This document shows, piece by piece, positions 1 through 8,090 of a stretch of 64,000 bases of DNA. Below the pieces are notes generated by a model. The model was not told where the DNA came from. It made no database searches and saw only the letters and a list, made by a program, of their open reading frames with translations. This DNA comes from Paraburkholderia silvatlantica (GTDB lineage: Bacteria > Pseudomonadota > Gammaproteobacteria > Burkholderiales > Burkholderiaceae): assembly GCF_003096715.1 (NCBI RefSeq), contig NZ_QEOL01000030.1:43408-107407 (forward strand), in the 5' to 3' direction. A program made the translations under genes and the position numbers. The stretch's first letter is position 1, and each line of letters opens with the position of its first letter.

Positions 1-211
1 GCCGCTTCTAGCCGGCTTACCGCCCGAGGCATGGATGCCGGGCGCTCTTGCGCGATGAGATCGAAGGCACCGGTAATCTGACATGCTTCACCCGGTGCAC
101 CGATTCCTTTTCGACGACAGGTTCCGCGCAGCGTGCGCGCGAGTTGTCGCAACCTGCGAAGCTTGCTGGCGACGGCACGCTGACCACCGCAGCGATGCTC
201 GATGTGAGCTT
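1..211. other. Region upstream of the nifB control elements, no gene assigned
   Basis: The open frames here on both strands are short or run antisense into nifB, and none shows a recognisable motif. A short plus-strand frame enters from the left edge and stops near position 58. It could be the tail of an upstream gene, but it is too short to identify. In related diazotrophs nifA often lies near nifB, but nothing here resembles the NifA C-terminal helix-turn-helix. Confidence 0.4.
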
Positions 212-227
212 TGTCGGAACAGCGACA
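212..227. promoter_or_regulatory. NifA upstream activator sequence for nifB
   Basis: Exact TGT-N10-ACA palindrome, the consensus NifA binding site. It lies about 100 bp upstream of the -24 GG of the sigma-54 promoter at 322-338, the usual spacing for enhancer looping. Confidence 0.8.
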
Positions 228-321
228 GACGAAGCGGTTCTTGTTGGATTTGAACCCTGTGCATCGCCGACAAAATATACAGGAAGGCCGTCAAACCGCT
301 GTTGAGGCGGACACTTTCCGT

Positions 322-338
322 TTGGCATGGATCTGGCT
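322..338 (+). promoter_or_regulatory. Sigma-54 (-24/-12) promoter of nifB
   Basis: The sequence TTGGCATGGATCTGGCT has GG at 324-325 and GC at 336-337, separated by exactly ten bases as sigma-54 requires. Transcription should begin near 348, which excludes the ATG at 346 as the nifB start and supports the ATG at 382. Confidence 0.8.
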
Positions 339-381
339 TTAAGCCTTGCACGTGGCCACTGTCGGTTGCGAGGAGAGTTCC

Positions 382-1983
382 ATGCAAGATAGCGCGAACG
401 CAAGCCTGCTGCCCGCTGCCGCCTATGTCGGCATCGGGCAGATCAAGCCCCTTGGCGCGACGATCGAAGGACCCGCAGCCGGTGGCGGCTGCGGTACTCA
501 CGGCGGCGACGGCAAGGCGAGCTGTGGCTCGTCGGGTGGTCCCGACGACATGCCGCCTGACGTGTGGGAGAAGGTCAAGAACCACCCGTGCTATTCGGAA
601 GAGGCGCATCACCACTACGCGCGTATGCATGTGGCCGTCGCGCCCGCCTGCAATATTCAGTGCAACTACTGCAATCGTAAGTACGACTGCTCGAACGAGT
701 CGCGTCCGGGTGTGGTTTCACAGAAGCTTACCCCTGAGCAGGCCGTGAAAAAGGTAGTCGCAGTGGCAAGCGAGATTCCGCAAATGACCGTTCTGGGCGT
801 TGCGGGTCCGGGCGACTCACTGGCGAACCCGAAAAAAACTTTCGACACGTTCCGCATGCTCCAGGAGCAGGCGCCCGACATCAAGCTATGTCTGTCGACC
901 AATGGGCTTGCGTTGCCCGATCTGGTCGACGAGATCTGCAAATACAACATCGACCACGTGACGATCACGATCAACATGGTCGATCCCGCGGTCGGCGAGA
1001 AGATCTATCCGTGGATCTTTTGGGAACACAAACGCGTGACCGGCTACGAGGCCGCCCGAATCCTGCACGAGCGGCAGATGAAGGGACTCGAGATGCTCAC
1101 TGCCCGAGGCGTGCTCACCAAGATCAATTCGGTGCTGATTCCTGGTATCAACGACGAACATCTGATCGAGGTCAATCGCGAAGTAAAGAAGCGCGGCGCT
1201 TTCCTGCACAACATCATGCCGCTCATTTCCGAGGCAGAGCACGGAACGTACTTCGGGCTAAACGGCCAGCGTGGCCCAAGCGCGCAGGAACTCAAGGCCG
1301 TGCAGGATGCCTGCATGGGCGGCGCAAACCTGATGCGTCACTGCCGCCAGTGTCGTGCCGACGCGGTCGGCCTGCTCGGTGAGGATCGCAGCGAAGAGTT
1401 CACGCTCGACAGGATCGAGCAGATGGAAGTGGTCTACGACCTCGACCGGCGCCGCGAATATCAGGATCGCGTGGAGGCCGAACGCGAAGCGCAGCATGCG
1501 GCGAAGCAGGAAGCGCTCGCCGCTGCCCGGGCGATCGACGTGGCCGACGACCTGAAGGTACTGGTGGCGGTCGCAACGAAGGGCGGCGGGCGTGTCAACG
1601 AGCACTTCGGCCATGTCACCGAGTTCCAGATTTTCGAGGTGAGCGCGGGGCAGGCGCTTTTTGTCGGTCATCGCCGCGTGGATCTGTACTGCCAGGGCGG
1701 CTACGGCGACGACGAGCAGTTGCCGTCGGTTGTGCGCGCGATCAACGACTGTCATGCGGTGCTCGTTGCGAAGATCGGCGCGTGTCCGCGCGATGAGCTT
1801 TCTCAGGCCGGCATTGAGCCGGTGGACCAATACGTCGGCGAGTTCATCGAGAAGGCGGCACTCGCGTGGTTCAACGACTATCGCGGCCGCATTGCGAGTG
1901 GCTCGATCGTGCACGAGGACCGCGGTGACGCAGCGATCCGGCAGGGCGCGTTCACAGGCGCTGCCGCGGGGGCGGCTGCCTGA
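382..1983 (+). CDS. nifB: Nitrogenase cofactor biosynthesis protein NifB (radical SAM)
   Basis: NifB is the radical SAM enzyme that builds NifB-co, the 8Fe carbide core of FeMo-co, from two [4Fe-4S] clusters. The 533-residue product has the radical SAM motif CX3CX2C at C90, C94 and C97, preceded by the NifB-type segment HPCYSEEAHHHYARMHVAVA. A C-terminal NifX-like cofactor-binding domain starts near residue 385 (VAVATKGGGRVNEHFGH). A glycine/cysteine-rich N-terminal stretch (about residues 30-55) precedes the core. The start at 382 follows an AGGAGA ribosome site and lies downstream of the expected sigma-54 transcription start. It heads a long same-strand nif gene run. Confidence 0.97.
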   Translation: MQDSANASLLPAAAYVGIGQIKPLGATIEGPAAGGGCGTHGGDGKASCGSSGGPDDMPPDVWEKVKNHPCYSEEAHHHYARMHVAVAPACNIQCNYCNRKYDCSNESRPGVVSQKLTPEQAVKKVVAVASEIPQMTVLGVAGPGDSLANPKKTFDTFRMLQEQAPDIKLCLSTNGLALPDLVDEICKYNIDHVTITINMVDPAVGEKIYPWIFWEHKRVTGYEAARILHERQMKGLEMLTARGVLTKINSVLIPGINDEHLIEVNREVKKRGAFLHNIMPLISEAEHGTYFGLNGQRGPSAQELKAVQDACMGGANLMRHCRQCRADAVGLLGEDRSEEFTLDRIEQMEVVYDLDRRREYQDRVEAEREAQHAAKQEALAAARAIDVADDLKVLVAVATKGGGRVNEHFGHVTEFQIFEVSAGQALFVGHRRVDLYCQGGYGDDEQLPSVVRAINDCHAVLVAKIGACPRDELSQAGIEPVDQYVGEFIEKAALAWFNDYRGRIASGSIVHEDRGDAAIRQGAFTGAAAGAAA

Positions 1984-2045
1984 GCGGTAAGCCGGGCGTC
2001 GCGCCCGGCGCGAGTCACAAGATCATCATTACAAGGAGTGTCCCC

Positions 2046-2240
2046 ATGGCCCTGAAAATCATTGCCTCGACCTGTACCGGCTGCTCGGCGTGCGAGCCGG
2101 AGTGTCCGAACGTTGCCATCAGCGAGAAGGGTGGCATCTTCGTGATCGACCCAAAAAAATGTACGGAATGCGAAGGACACTTCGACGCGCCGCAATGCGT
2201 GGCCGTGTGCCCGGTGGACGGCTGCATCGTCCAGGCCTGA
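2046..2240 (+). CDS. fdxN: 2[4Fe-4S] ferredoxin FdxN
   Basis: A 64-residue bacterial-type ferredoxin. Cysteines 10, 13, 16 and 20 form the first cluster motif. C39, C42, C51 and C55 form the second, with the longer CX2CX8CX3C spacing typical of nifB-linked ferredoxins. It follows nifB by 62 bp and has a strong AAGGAG ribosome site. Ferredoxins in this position are known to donate electrons to NifB or nitrogenase. The specific partner is inferred from position. Confidence 0.93.
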   Translation: MALKIIASTCTGCSACEPECPNVAISEKGGIFVIDPKKCTECEGHFDAPQCVAVCPVDGCIVQA

Positions 2241-2308
2241 GCGGGCCTCGCTGCGCATACCGCGCAGCGCAGGAAGGCGCGTTCACCCAACTGGAGAAAA
2301 ACCGCATC

Positions 2309-2704
2309 ATGCTGCCCAATCTCATTCTTACTCCCGCAGCCGAGAAGTTCATGCGCCGTATCGTACGTTTCTCGGGGTTGCCGGCTGGCGCCGGCGTCCG
2401 CCTCCTCGTGAGCCCGGGCGGTTGTTCGGGCTACAACGCCGAGTTCAGTGCACAGGCGCAACCGCAGCCAGGCGAGCAGGCGGTGGAGGTCAACGGCCTG
2501 CGCCTGTTCCTGCCGGCCGAGAGCCGCCTGTTGCTCGAGGGTGTCACGATCGACTTCGTTGACACGCCGACACAATCGGGGCTGACGTTTGCGAATCCGA
2601 ACCAGGCACCGTGCGCGTGCAGCAGTGCCGGGGCGAGTGAGCCGGGTGTGGCACGCATCGACGTCGGCGCGATAGGTCGCGGCGGACGGCCGCTTGTTTC
2701 CTGA
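2309..2704 (+). CDS. Nif-associated IscA/HesB-type iron-sulfur protein
   Basis: A 131-residue A-type carrier. It keeps the three family cysteines: C39 in SPGGCSGY, and C102 and C104 in PCAC, the last replacing the usual CGCG. Such proteins accept or hold Fe-S clusters made by NifU/NifS or IscU/IscS. The ATG at 2309 is chosen because GGAGAAA lies 8 bases upstream and the upstream part of the frame overlaps fdxN. The C-terminus is longer than in housekeeping IscA by about 20 residues. Its place beside nifB and fdxN suggests cluster supply for cofactor synthesis. Confidence 0.88.
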   Translation: MLPNLILTPAAEKFMRRIVRFSGLPAGAGVRLLVSPGGCSGYNAEFSAQAQPQPGEQAVEVNGLRLFLPAESRLLLEGVTIDFVDTPTQSGLTFANPNQAPCACSSAGASEPGVARIDVGAIGRGGRPLVS

Positions 2705-2719
2705 AGCCGGAGCGACAGC

Positions 2720-3319
2720 ATGGATGTTCGCGAGCAGGGTGTGACGCCCGATGGTGGTGCCGGCGATATTGCGGACGCGTTGGCGACGTTTGCCCGGTGC
2801 ACCCTGGGCGGTGGTCTGCCAGCCCAGGCTGCCGCGCTGATCGACGCCGCGGGCCAGTTGCGTGATCGCCCGGACGAGGCGGTGGCGCTGCTTGAGCGCG
2901 CGCGTGCTGACGCGCCTGGGCACCCGGCGCCACTGATCGCGCTGTACCGCTTTCATTTTTACGGACATCGGCTCGCGCAGGCGTGCAGTGCGGGAGAGGA
3001 AGCACTGGCGGTTGCGCGTCGCGCGCTCGGGGCAGGTTTTGGCGCCATCCCGCCGACAGGGGATGCCGTACGTTACGACGCGGCCGTGCGCTTTTATCTC
3101 TTCACGCTCAAGGGTCTCGCCTACCTGCAACTGCGACTCGGCGAGCGACAGGCGGCCCGCGCCCGGTTGGCCGAACTGCGCTGGCTCGATCCCGACGACG
3201 TGCTGGGCGGTGCGTTGCTCGCTCACGTGCTGGCCCGACACGAGGGCGACGACGAGGCGGACGACGCGTTCTCCTCGTCTGCGCATCCTGCGCGCGGCTG
3301 GGCGGGGTTGCCGTTATGA
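2720..3319 (+). CDS. TPR-like helical nif-cluster protein
   Basis: 199 residues, mostly alanine/leucine-rich helices. The segments around residues 50-75 (DEAVALLERARADAPGHPAPL) and 130-160 (LKGLAYLQLRLGERQAARARL) read like tetratricopeptide repeats, so a protein-protein scaffold role is likely. No catalytic motif is visible. Its stop codon overlaps the start of the LRV gene (ATGA), which shows translational coupling. Proteins of this type sit next to lrv and nifZ in other nif clusters. The function is unknown. Confidence 0.75.
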   Translation: MDVREQGVTPDGGAGDIADALATFARCTLGGGLPAQAAALIDAAGQLRDRPDEAVALLERARADAPGHPAPLIALYRFHFYGHRLAQACSAGEEALAVARRALGAGFGAIPPTGDAVRYDAAVRFYLFTLKGLAYLQLRLGERQAARARLAELRWLDPDDVLGGALLAHVLARHEGDDEADDAFSSSAHPARGWAGLPL

Positions 3320-4152
3320 GCACCCTGAACCACGTTCGCGCGCCCGCGGGCGACATTCCTTCTCTCCACTGGCAGGGTGGTCAGGTCGACTGCTCTGTGT
3401 GTGCGCATGCGGCGCTACGCGCGCTGCCGGGCGCCGCCGGGTGCGAGCCAGGCCATGCGTGCGTGCAGGACGCATACGCGCGCCGCATCGACCGCTTCTT
3501 CCGCTGGCATCCGGAGTTGGGCAATGCACATCTTGAACATCCGTACTTCGAAGTGCGGGCGATCGCGGCGCGCCATGCGGACGTATTCAGGCTTCCCGCG
3601 ATGATTGACGATCCGGACGAGACCGTGCGCCTGCAATTGGCGCTGCGATTACCACAAGCGCACCTCGTGAGACTCGCAGATGACCGGCACCGCGAAGTGC
3701 GGATTCGCGTCGCGCAACGGCTCGCCCCGGCCACGCTCGCGACCCTGCGTACGGACCCGGACTACGGCGTGCGCGAGTGGGTTGCCCGGCGTTTGCCGGC
3801 CGCGCTGCTGCCGCTGATGGCGAGTGATCCGGACTGGGTGGTGAGAGTCCGCGTGGCCGAGCGCATCGACATGCCCGCCTTGTTGCGCCTAGCGGGCGAC
3901 GGGGAAGCCGAGGTGCGCCGCGTCGCTGCAGCGCGCCTGCCGGCGTCGTTGCTGGTGCAGTTGATCGACGACCCGGACTGGCGCGTGCGGTGGGAGGTGG
4001 CATGCCGCGCGGATCCACGGGTGTTGAGAACTTTGCTCGACGATGCCGACGCGGAAGTTCGTGCGATGGCGCGCGAGCGGCTGTGGCCGTCCAGACCCGT
4101 ATCGTCGCCGGACGACACGGCCCGACCGTTCGAAGGAGCCGGACATGGGTGA
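3316..4152 (+). CDS. LRV (leucine-rich repeat variant) 4Fe-4S protein
   Basis: 278 residues matching the architecture of the Azotobacter vinelandii LRV protein. An N-terminal cysteine cluster (C26, C29, C43, C49) should bind one [4Fe-4S] cluster. From about residue 60 there are roughly eight repeats of about 24 residues with the pattern DPDxxVRxxVAxRLP, which build a right-handed helical solenoid. The start is set by an ATGA overlap with the TPR-like gene. The end overlaps nifZ by 8 bases. The biochemical role is unknown even in Azotobacter. The neighbours suggest a scaffold in nitrogenase maturation. Confidence 0.9.
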   Translation: MSTLNHVRAPAGDIPSLHWQGGQVDCSVCAHAALRALPGAAGCEPGHACVQDAYARRIDRFFRWHPELGNAHLEHPYFEVRAIAARHADVFRLPAMIDDPDETVRLQLALRLPQAHLVRLADDRHREVRIRVAQRLAPATLATLRTDPDYGVREWVARRLPAALLPLMASDPDWVVRVRVAERIDMPALLRLAGDGEAEVRRVAAARLPASLLVQLIDDPDWRVRWEVACRADPRVLRTLLDDADAEVRAMARERLWPSRPVSSPDDTARPFEGAGHG

Positions 4153-4555
4153 CATCAACCGCGATGACGACGCGATCGAGATTGCGTTTCCCCCTCGCTT
4201 CAGCTTCGGCGAGCGGGTGATCGCGCGCTCGGTGATCCGCAACGACGGCACGTATAACGGCAAGGATATCGGCGAGGTGCTGGTGAACAAGGGCGATATC
4301 GGTTACGTCACCAGTATCAACACCTTCCTTCAGCAGTTCTATATCTATGCGGTTGATTTCGTCGTGACCGGTCACCGGGTCGGCATGCGGGCGAAGGAAC
4401 TGTGCACGCTCGACAACCTGCCCGACGACGTGCTGGCGCGGCTTGGCGAGCGTGCCGTCAGGCTGCGTGCGATCGGCACCGGTGAAGCCGCGAACGAAGG
4501 CGATGCCGCCAGCAGCACATCGGCAGGCAAAGAAACGGAGGGTCGTGCGCAATGA
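4145..4555 (+). CDS. nifZ: NifZ family protein
   Basis: 136 residues with the NifZ core FGERVIARSVIRNDGTYNGK near residues 22-41, then GEVLVNKGDIGYV and a conserved cysteine in RAKELCTLDN. NifZ helps form the second P-cluster of the MoFe protein. It overlaps the LRV gene at its start and the next nifZ-like gene at its end by ATGA, so the block is tightly coupled. A charged 25-residue tail follows the domain. Confidence 0.93.
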   Translation: MGDINRDDDAIEIAFPPRFSFGERVIARSVIRNDGTYNGKDIGEVLVNKGDIGYVTSINTFLQQFYIYAVDFVVTGHRVGMRAKELCTLDNLPDDVLARLGERAVRLRAIGTGEAANEGDAASSTSAGKETEGRAQ

Positions 4556-4827
4556 ACATCGAGCCGCTCCAGCCAGCTTATTCGTGGGGGTTGCGCGTCG
4601 TTGCGCTGGACGATCTGTCCAACGACGGCAGCTATCCCGGCCGCAAGGATGGCGAGTGCCTCGTGACGGCAGGCGCGTTGGGCGAAATCGTCAATGTGGG
4701 GCAGGTGGTGGAGACCGGCGAGCCGGTGTACCTGGTGGAATTCGGCCGGCAGGTGGTCGGTTGCACCGAGGACGAGATCGCGCCTGCGCCGGCCGGTCTG
4801 CTGCCGGAAGACGGGGTGGGTGCGTGA
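4552..4827 (+). CDS. Second, short NifZ-family protein
   Basis: 91 residues. It repeats the NifZ pattern (RVVALDDLSNDGSYPGRKDG, then LVTAGALGEIVNVG) but diverges clearly from the first copy. It is a paralogue, not a recent duplication. The start is fixed by the ATGA overlap with nifZ, and the stop overlaps a GTG of the next gene. Two adjacent nifZ-family genes are known from some proteobacterial nif clusters. How their work divides is unknown. Confidence 0.85.
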   Translation: MNIEPLQPAYSWGLRVVALDDLSNDGSYPGRKDGECLVTAGALGEIVNVGQVVETGEPVYLVEFGRQVVGCTEDEIAPAPAGLLPEDGVGA

Positions 4828-4829
4828 CG

Positions 4830-5228
4830 ATGTGGCCGGACCGGACCGTGAGCATCGGTGAACCGGGCAACCGGAAAGAGGCGTCCGTGCCGGGTGGAGG
4901 ATGCGCCACAGGGACGCCGGTAGCCGATTTCATGCTGCACCAGATCGAGCGCGCGCTGCGCAGCCGGCTGCGCTATCGCTATGTGCAGCCGCGTGTGGTG
5001 CGCGAGCCGGATGGTTATCGCGTCGAGAGCCCGTGTTGCTCGCGCAACGTCGAGCCGCGCGGTGGGGTCATCGATATCGCGTGGCTCGCGCGGGACATGA
5101 ATGACATGTGGCGTCTGCATGCACGCGACCATGTGGCGGGTCGCTGGGTGGAGCAGTGCGCGAGTCTGGACCTGCCGATGCTGCTGGATCTCCTGTGCGT
5201 GGATGCCGCGCGCGTGTTCTGGCCTTGA
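4830..5228 (+). CDS. Conserved small nif-cluster protein, possibly DUF3024-like
   Basis: 132 residues. After a variable head (about 35 residues) there is a compact domain with YRYVQPRVVREPDGYRV, a CC pair in ESPCCSRNV, and WRLHARDHVAGRWV. The layout recalls DUF3024 proteins, but I cannot confirm this by eye. A GTG at 4824 that overlaps the nifZ2 stop is an alternative start adding two residues. It lies between nifZ and nifS in a coupled series, so a role in cluster assembly is plausible but unproven. Confidence 0.7.
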   Translation: MWPDRTVSIGEPGNRKEASVPGGGCATGTPVADFMLHQIERALRSRLRYRYVQPRVVREPDGYRVESPCCSRNVEPRGGVIDIAWLARDMNDMWRLHARDHVAGRWVEQCASLDLPMLLDLLCVDAARVFWP

Positions 5229-5250
5229 AGGGCGAATCCTGGAGTCTGCA

Positions 5251-6399
5251 ATGATCTATCTCGACCACAACGCAACGACGCCGCCCGCACCGGGTGTTGT
5301 GCAGGCCATGCTGTCGGTGCTGACCGATGTCTGGGGCAATGCTTCCTCGCAGCATCCGCGTGGACAGCAGGCGAAGCGGGCGCTCGCGGCCGCGCGCGCA
5401 ACGGTGTCTCGCCGACTTGGCTGCAAGCCCGCCGAGGTGATTTTCACGAGCGGCGCTACCGAAGCGAATCATCTGGCCGTGCTCGGCCTGCATGCGGCCG
5501 CTGGCTGCGAACGCAGGCGGATTGTGTTCAGCGCGGTCGAGCATGCGGGCCATCTCGCACTCGCGAGGGCGCTTGAGACGCAAGGCGTTCCAGTGGACTT
5601 CATCGGCGTGAACCCGGACGGCACACTCGATCTGGACAGTGCGGCCCGGCTGATCGGCACGGACGTCGCACTCGTGTCGCTGATGGCAGTGAACAACGAG
5701 ACGGGCGTGCGCATGCCGGTCGACGAAGTGCGTGCACTCGCGCATGCTGCCGGCGCCCGGTTGCATGTCGATGCGACCCAGTTCATCGGCAAGGTGCCGT
5801 TCGATTTCGCACGGTTCGGTGCCGACGCAGTTTCGCTCTCCGCACACAAGCTTCGAGGGCCCAAGGGCATCGGCGCGTTGTTGCTGCGCCAGGGGAGCAC
5901 GCTGGTGCCGCAAATGCAGGGCAGCCAGGAGCGGCGACGGCGCGGCGGCACGGAAAACCTGCCTGCGATTGTGGGGTTTGCGGCAGCGCTTGACCGGCTT
6001 GGCGACATCGAAACTGAGGCTAGCCGGGTTGCAGAGTTGCGCGACACCCTCGAACGCGAACTGCAACGCGCGTTGCCGGACATGCATGTGTTCTCCGCAT
6101 GCGCGCCGCGTGTCGCGGGCACCAGCTATCTGAGATTTGGCCTTCTGCCCGCAGACGTGGTCTTGCAGCGCATGGAACAACTGGGCGTGTCGGCGTCGTC
6201 CGGCGCGGCTTGCTCTTCGGGCGGCAGCGAGCCTTCGCACGTGCTCGCCGCGATGGGCGTGCCGCGCGACGAGGCGCTGGCAGCCGTGCGGCTGTCGCTC
6301 GGCGAAACCACCACAGCGCGCGACATCGACTACCTGATGGCCGCACTGCCGCCGTTGCTTGCGCCGCTGCTCGGAACTTGCGCCGCTCACGCAGCATAA
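5251..6399 (+). CDS. nifS: Cysteine desulfurase NifS
   Basis: 382 residues, class V aminotransferase fold. It removes sulfur from cysteine as an enzyme-bound persulfide for Fe-S assembly. The PLP lysine is K200 in SLSAHKLRGPKG and the persulfide cysteine is C321 in SASSGAACSSGG. YLDHNATTP at the N-terminus fixes the start. It resembles short NifS/IscS enzymes. No nifU is present beside it in this window, so the scaffold may be encoded elsewhere or the IscA protein may help. Confidence 0.95.
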   Translation: MIYLDHNATTPPAPGVVQAMLSVLTDVWGNASSQHPRGQQAKRALAAARATVSRRLGCKPAEVIFTSGATEANHLAVLGLHAAAGCERRRIVFSAVEHAGHLALARALETQGVPVDFIGVNPDGTLDLDSAARLIGTDVALVSLMAVNNETGVRMPVDEVRALAHAAGARLHVDATQFIGKVPFDFARFGADAVSLSAHKLRGPKGIGALLLRQGSTLVPQMQGSQERRRRGGTENLPAIVGFAAALDRLGDIETEASRVAELRDTLERELQRALPDMHVFSACAPRVAGTSYLRFGLLPADVVLQRMEQLGVSASSGAACSSGGSEPSHVLAAMGVPRDEALAAVRLSLGETTTARDIDYLMAALPPLLAPLLGTCAAHAA

Positions 6400-6426
6400 C
6401 CCCCCACGAACCCTGGAGTGTCCGTC

Positions 6427-6645
6427 GTGAAAGTCATGATCCGTAAGGATAGCAAGGGCGTGCTGAGCGCTTATGTACCGAAGAAGGACCTGGAGGAACC
6501 TATCGTTGCGATGGCGTCGCCCCGTATGTGGGGCGGTCTCGTGACCCTTGGAAATGGCTGGCAGCTTGAATTGCCCGAGATGGCGGACGACACCGCGCTG
6601 CCCATCACCGTGGAGGCGCGGCGGATTGCCGCCGCGGAGGAGTGA
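6427..6645 (+). CDS. nifT: NifT/FixU family protein
   Basis: 72 residues with the full NifT signature: MKVMIRKD at the start, LSAYVPKKDLEEPIV, WGGLVTLGNGWQLELP and LPITVEARR. A GTG codon at 6427 is chosen because the upstream GTG at 6418 is itself part of the GGAG ribosome site, which is ideally spaced from 6427. NifT is widely kept beside nifK or nifZ. Its function is not known and mutants usually have weak phenotypes. Here it is separated from nifHDK and follows nifS. Confidence 0.92.
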   Translation: MKVMIRKDSKGVLSAYVPKKDLEEPIVAMASPRMWGGLVTLGNGWQLELPEMADDTALPITVEARRIAAAEE

Positions 6646-6646
6646 C

Positions 6647-6928
6647 ATGAGTCTGAGCGAGGAACAGGTACGAGCCATCGCCGACGCGATTCGCACGGCT
6701 CCCACATTGCTGGACGCGGCGGCACGTTGGCGGGAGCGTTTTCCCGGCGTGCGGACCATGCGCATCAGTGCATCCGAGATGCAAGACGAGACGCCCGCAT
6801 TGCAGTTTGGCGAGCGCCGTGTCTATTACGCGAGGCTGGACGGGATGTGCGTGTCGGTCACAGGGCAGGCGGATGAGGCTGAAATGCTGATCTTCACGGA
6901 AGGCGGGGCCAATGATGGAGACCGATGA
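6647..6928 (+). CDS. Small nif-cluster protein of unknown function
   Basis: 93 residues starting MSLSEEQVRAIADAIR. The protein is acidic with no cysteines except one in DGMCVSVTG. The second half looks like a small beta-rich domain (LQFGERRVYYARLDG). It starts one base after the nifT stop and its own end overlaps the DegT-like gene by 17 bases, so it belongs to the same operon. No family is recognised with confidence. Confidence 0.7.
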   Translation: MSLSEEQVRAIADAIRTAPTLLDAAARWRERFPGVRTMRISASEMQDETPALQFGERRVYYARLDGMCVSVTGQADEAEMLIFTEGGANDGDR

Positions 6929-8078
6929 AATTGCGTTGAGCGAGCCAGAGTGTGGGGCGCGCGAGATCGAACTCGTGAATGCCGTGCTGCAATCGTCGCG
7001 CTGGAGCAGCGGGCCGATGCTCGAATCGTTCGAGACCGCGTTCGCCGGCTGGAGTGGGCGGGCGCACGCGATCGCGGTCGCGAGCGGCACCCTCGGGGCG
7101 TGGATCGCGCTGCGCGGGCTGGGTATCGGTGAGACCGACGAGGTGATCTGCGCATCGCATACATGGCATCAGGTCGCACAGGCGATCACGCTGGCGGGCG
7201 CCACGCCGGTATTCGCCGACATCGACTACTGGAGCGGGTGCCTGAACGTCGAGAAGGTCCGTCAGAAGATCAGTGCGCGCACGCGCGCGATCCTCGCTGG
7301 CAACACTAACGGGCATCCGGCCGCCTGGGGGCCGCTGCGCGAGCTGGCCGGGGAACACGGCCTGCGGCTGATCGAGGACAGCACCGAGGCGCTCGGTTCG
7401 CGCTACAGGGGGCATAGTGTCGGCACGTTCGGCGATGTGTCGCTATTCGACTTCTCGACGCCTTCGGCTTTATGTGCTGGCGAAGGTGGGATGCTTGTCA
7501 CGGATGACGAAGGCCTCGCGCACGAGTTGCGCTACCTGCGTCAACGGCGGGTTGCGGACCGCGAATCGGTTTCGGTCGGATCCCGGGTGCCGTTGCAGGC
7601 GGGCATGAGCGAGCTGACCGCGGCGCTCGGGCTCGCGCAACTGGCGGGGCTCGACGAGCGTCTTGCTCGGCGCAAGCAGGTGGAGGCCTGGTATCACGAG
7701 CAGATGCAGAGCTTCGAGGGCATCAAGCCGCCGTATCTGGCTGAAGACGTCGAGGAGGTGCACTGGATGCTCTACGTCGTGCATCTTGGCAAGCGTTTCA
7801 CGCAGAGCGCTCGTGCGCAGATGATCGACGATATGAAGTCGTGCGGTATCGAGACGGCTGCTTACAGCCAACCGCTGCACGAGCAGTTCCATTACATGAG
7901 CGCAGGCGACGCGATCGGACGCAAGCGCGGTGTGCTGCCCGACACCGAGCGCATTGGCGACCGCGCGCTCGCGCTGCCGCTGCACAGCCAGCTCGATGCC
8001 GACCAGGTGAAGTACATCGTCAAGACGTTGAAAGACACGGCGACGAATGTCGGCGCGGGCGCCGCCATCTATCTCTGA
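6912..8078 (+). CDS. DegT/DnrJ/EryC1-fold protein lacking the PLP lysine
   Basis: 388 residues of the sugar-aminotransferase fold: ASGTLGAWIALRGLGIG near 58, the pyrimidine-nitrogen-type aspartate D156 in IEDSTEALG, and GEGGMLVTDD at 190. In active members a lysine lies five residues before GEGG (pattern S-F-x-x-x-K). Here the position is S185 in FSTPSALCAGEGG, read directly from the DNA codon tcg at 7464-7466. So it cannot form the usual internal aldimine and is either a non-PLP scaffold or a changed enzyme. It sits between nifT and the SIR2-like gene. Confidence 0.85.
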   Translation: MMETDEIALSEPECGAREIELVNAVLQSSRWSSGPMLESFETAFAGWSGRAHAIAVASGTLGAWIALRGLGIGETDEVICASHTWHQVAQAITLAGATPVFADIDYWSGCLNVEKVRQKISARTRAILAGNTNGHPAAWGPLRELAGEHGLRLIEDSTEALGSRYRGHSVGTFGDVSLFDFSTPSALCAGEGGMLVTDDEGLAHELRYLRQRRVADRESVSVGSRVPLQAGMSELTAALGLAQLAGLDERLARRKQVEAWYHEQMQSFEGIKPPYLAEDVEEVHWMLYVVHLGKRFTQSARAQMIDDMKSCGIETAAYSQPLHEQFHYMSAGDAIGRKRGVLPDTERIGDRALALPLHSQLDADQVKYIVKTLKDTATNVGAGAAIYL

Positions 8079-8090
8079 GGTATACGACCC

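Noticed and set aside
258..272. Second NifA-like site TGT...ACA upstream of nifB
   Set aside because: The spacer is nine bases, not ten, so the two half-sites are out of register. The exact site at 212-227 is sufficient.
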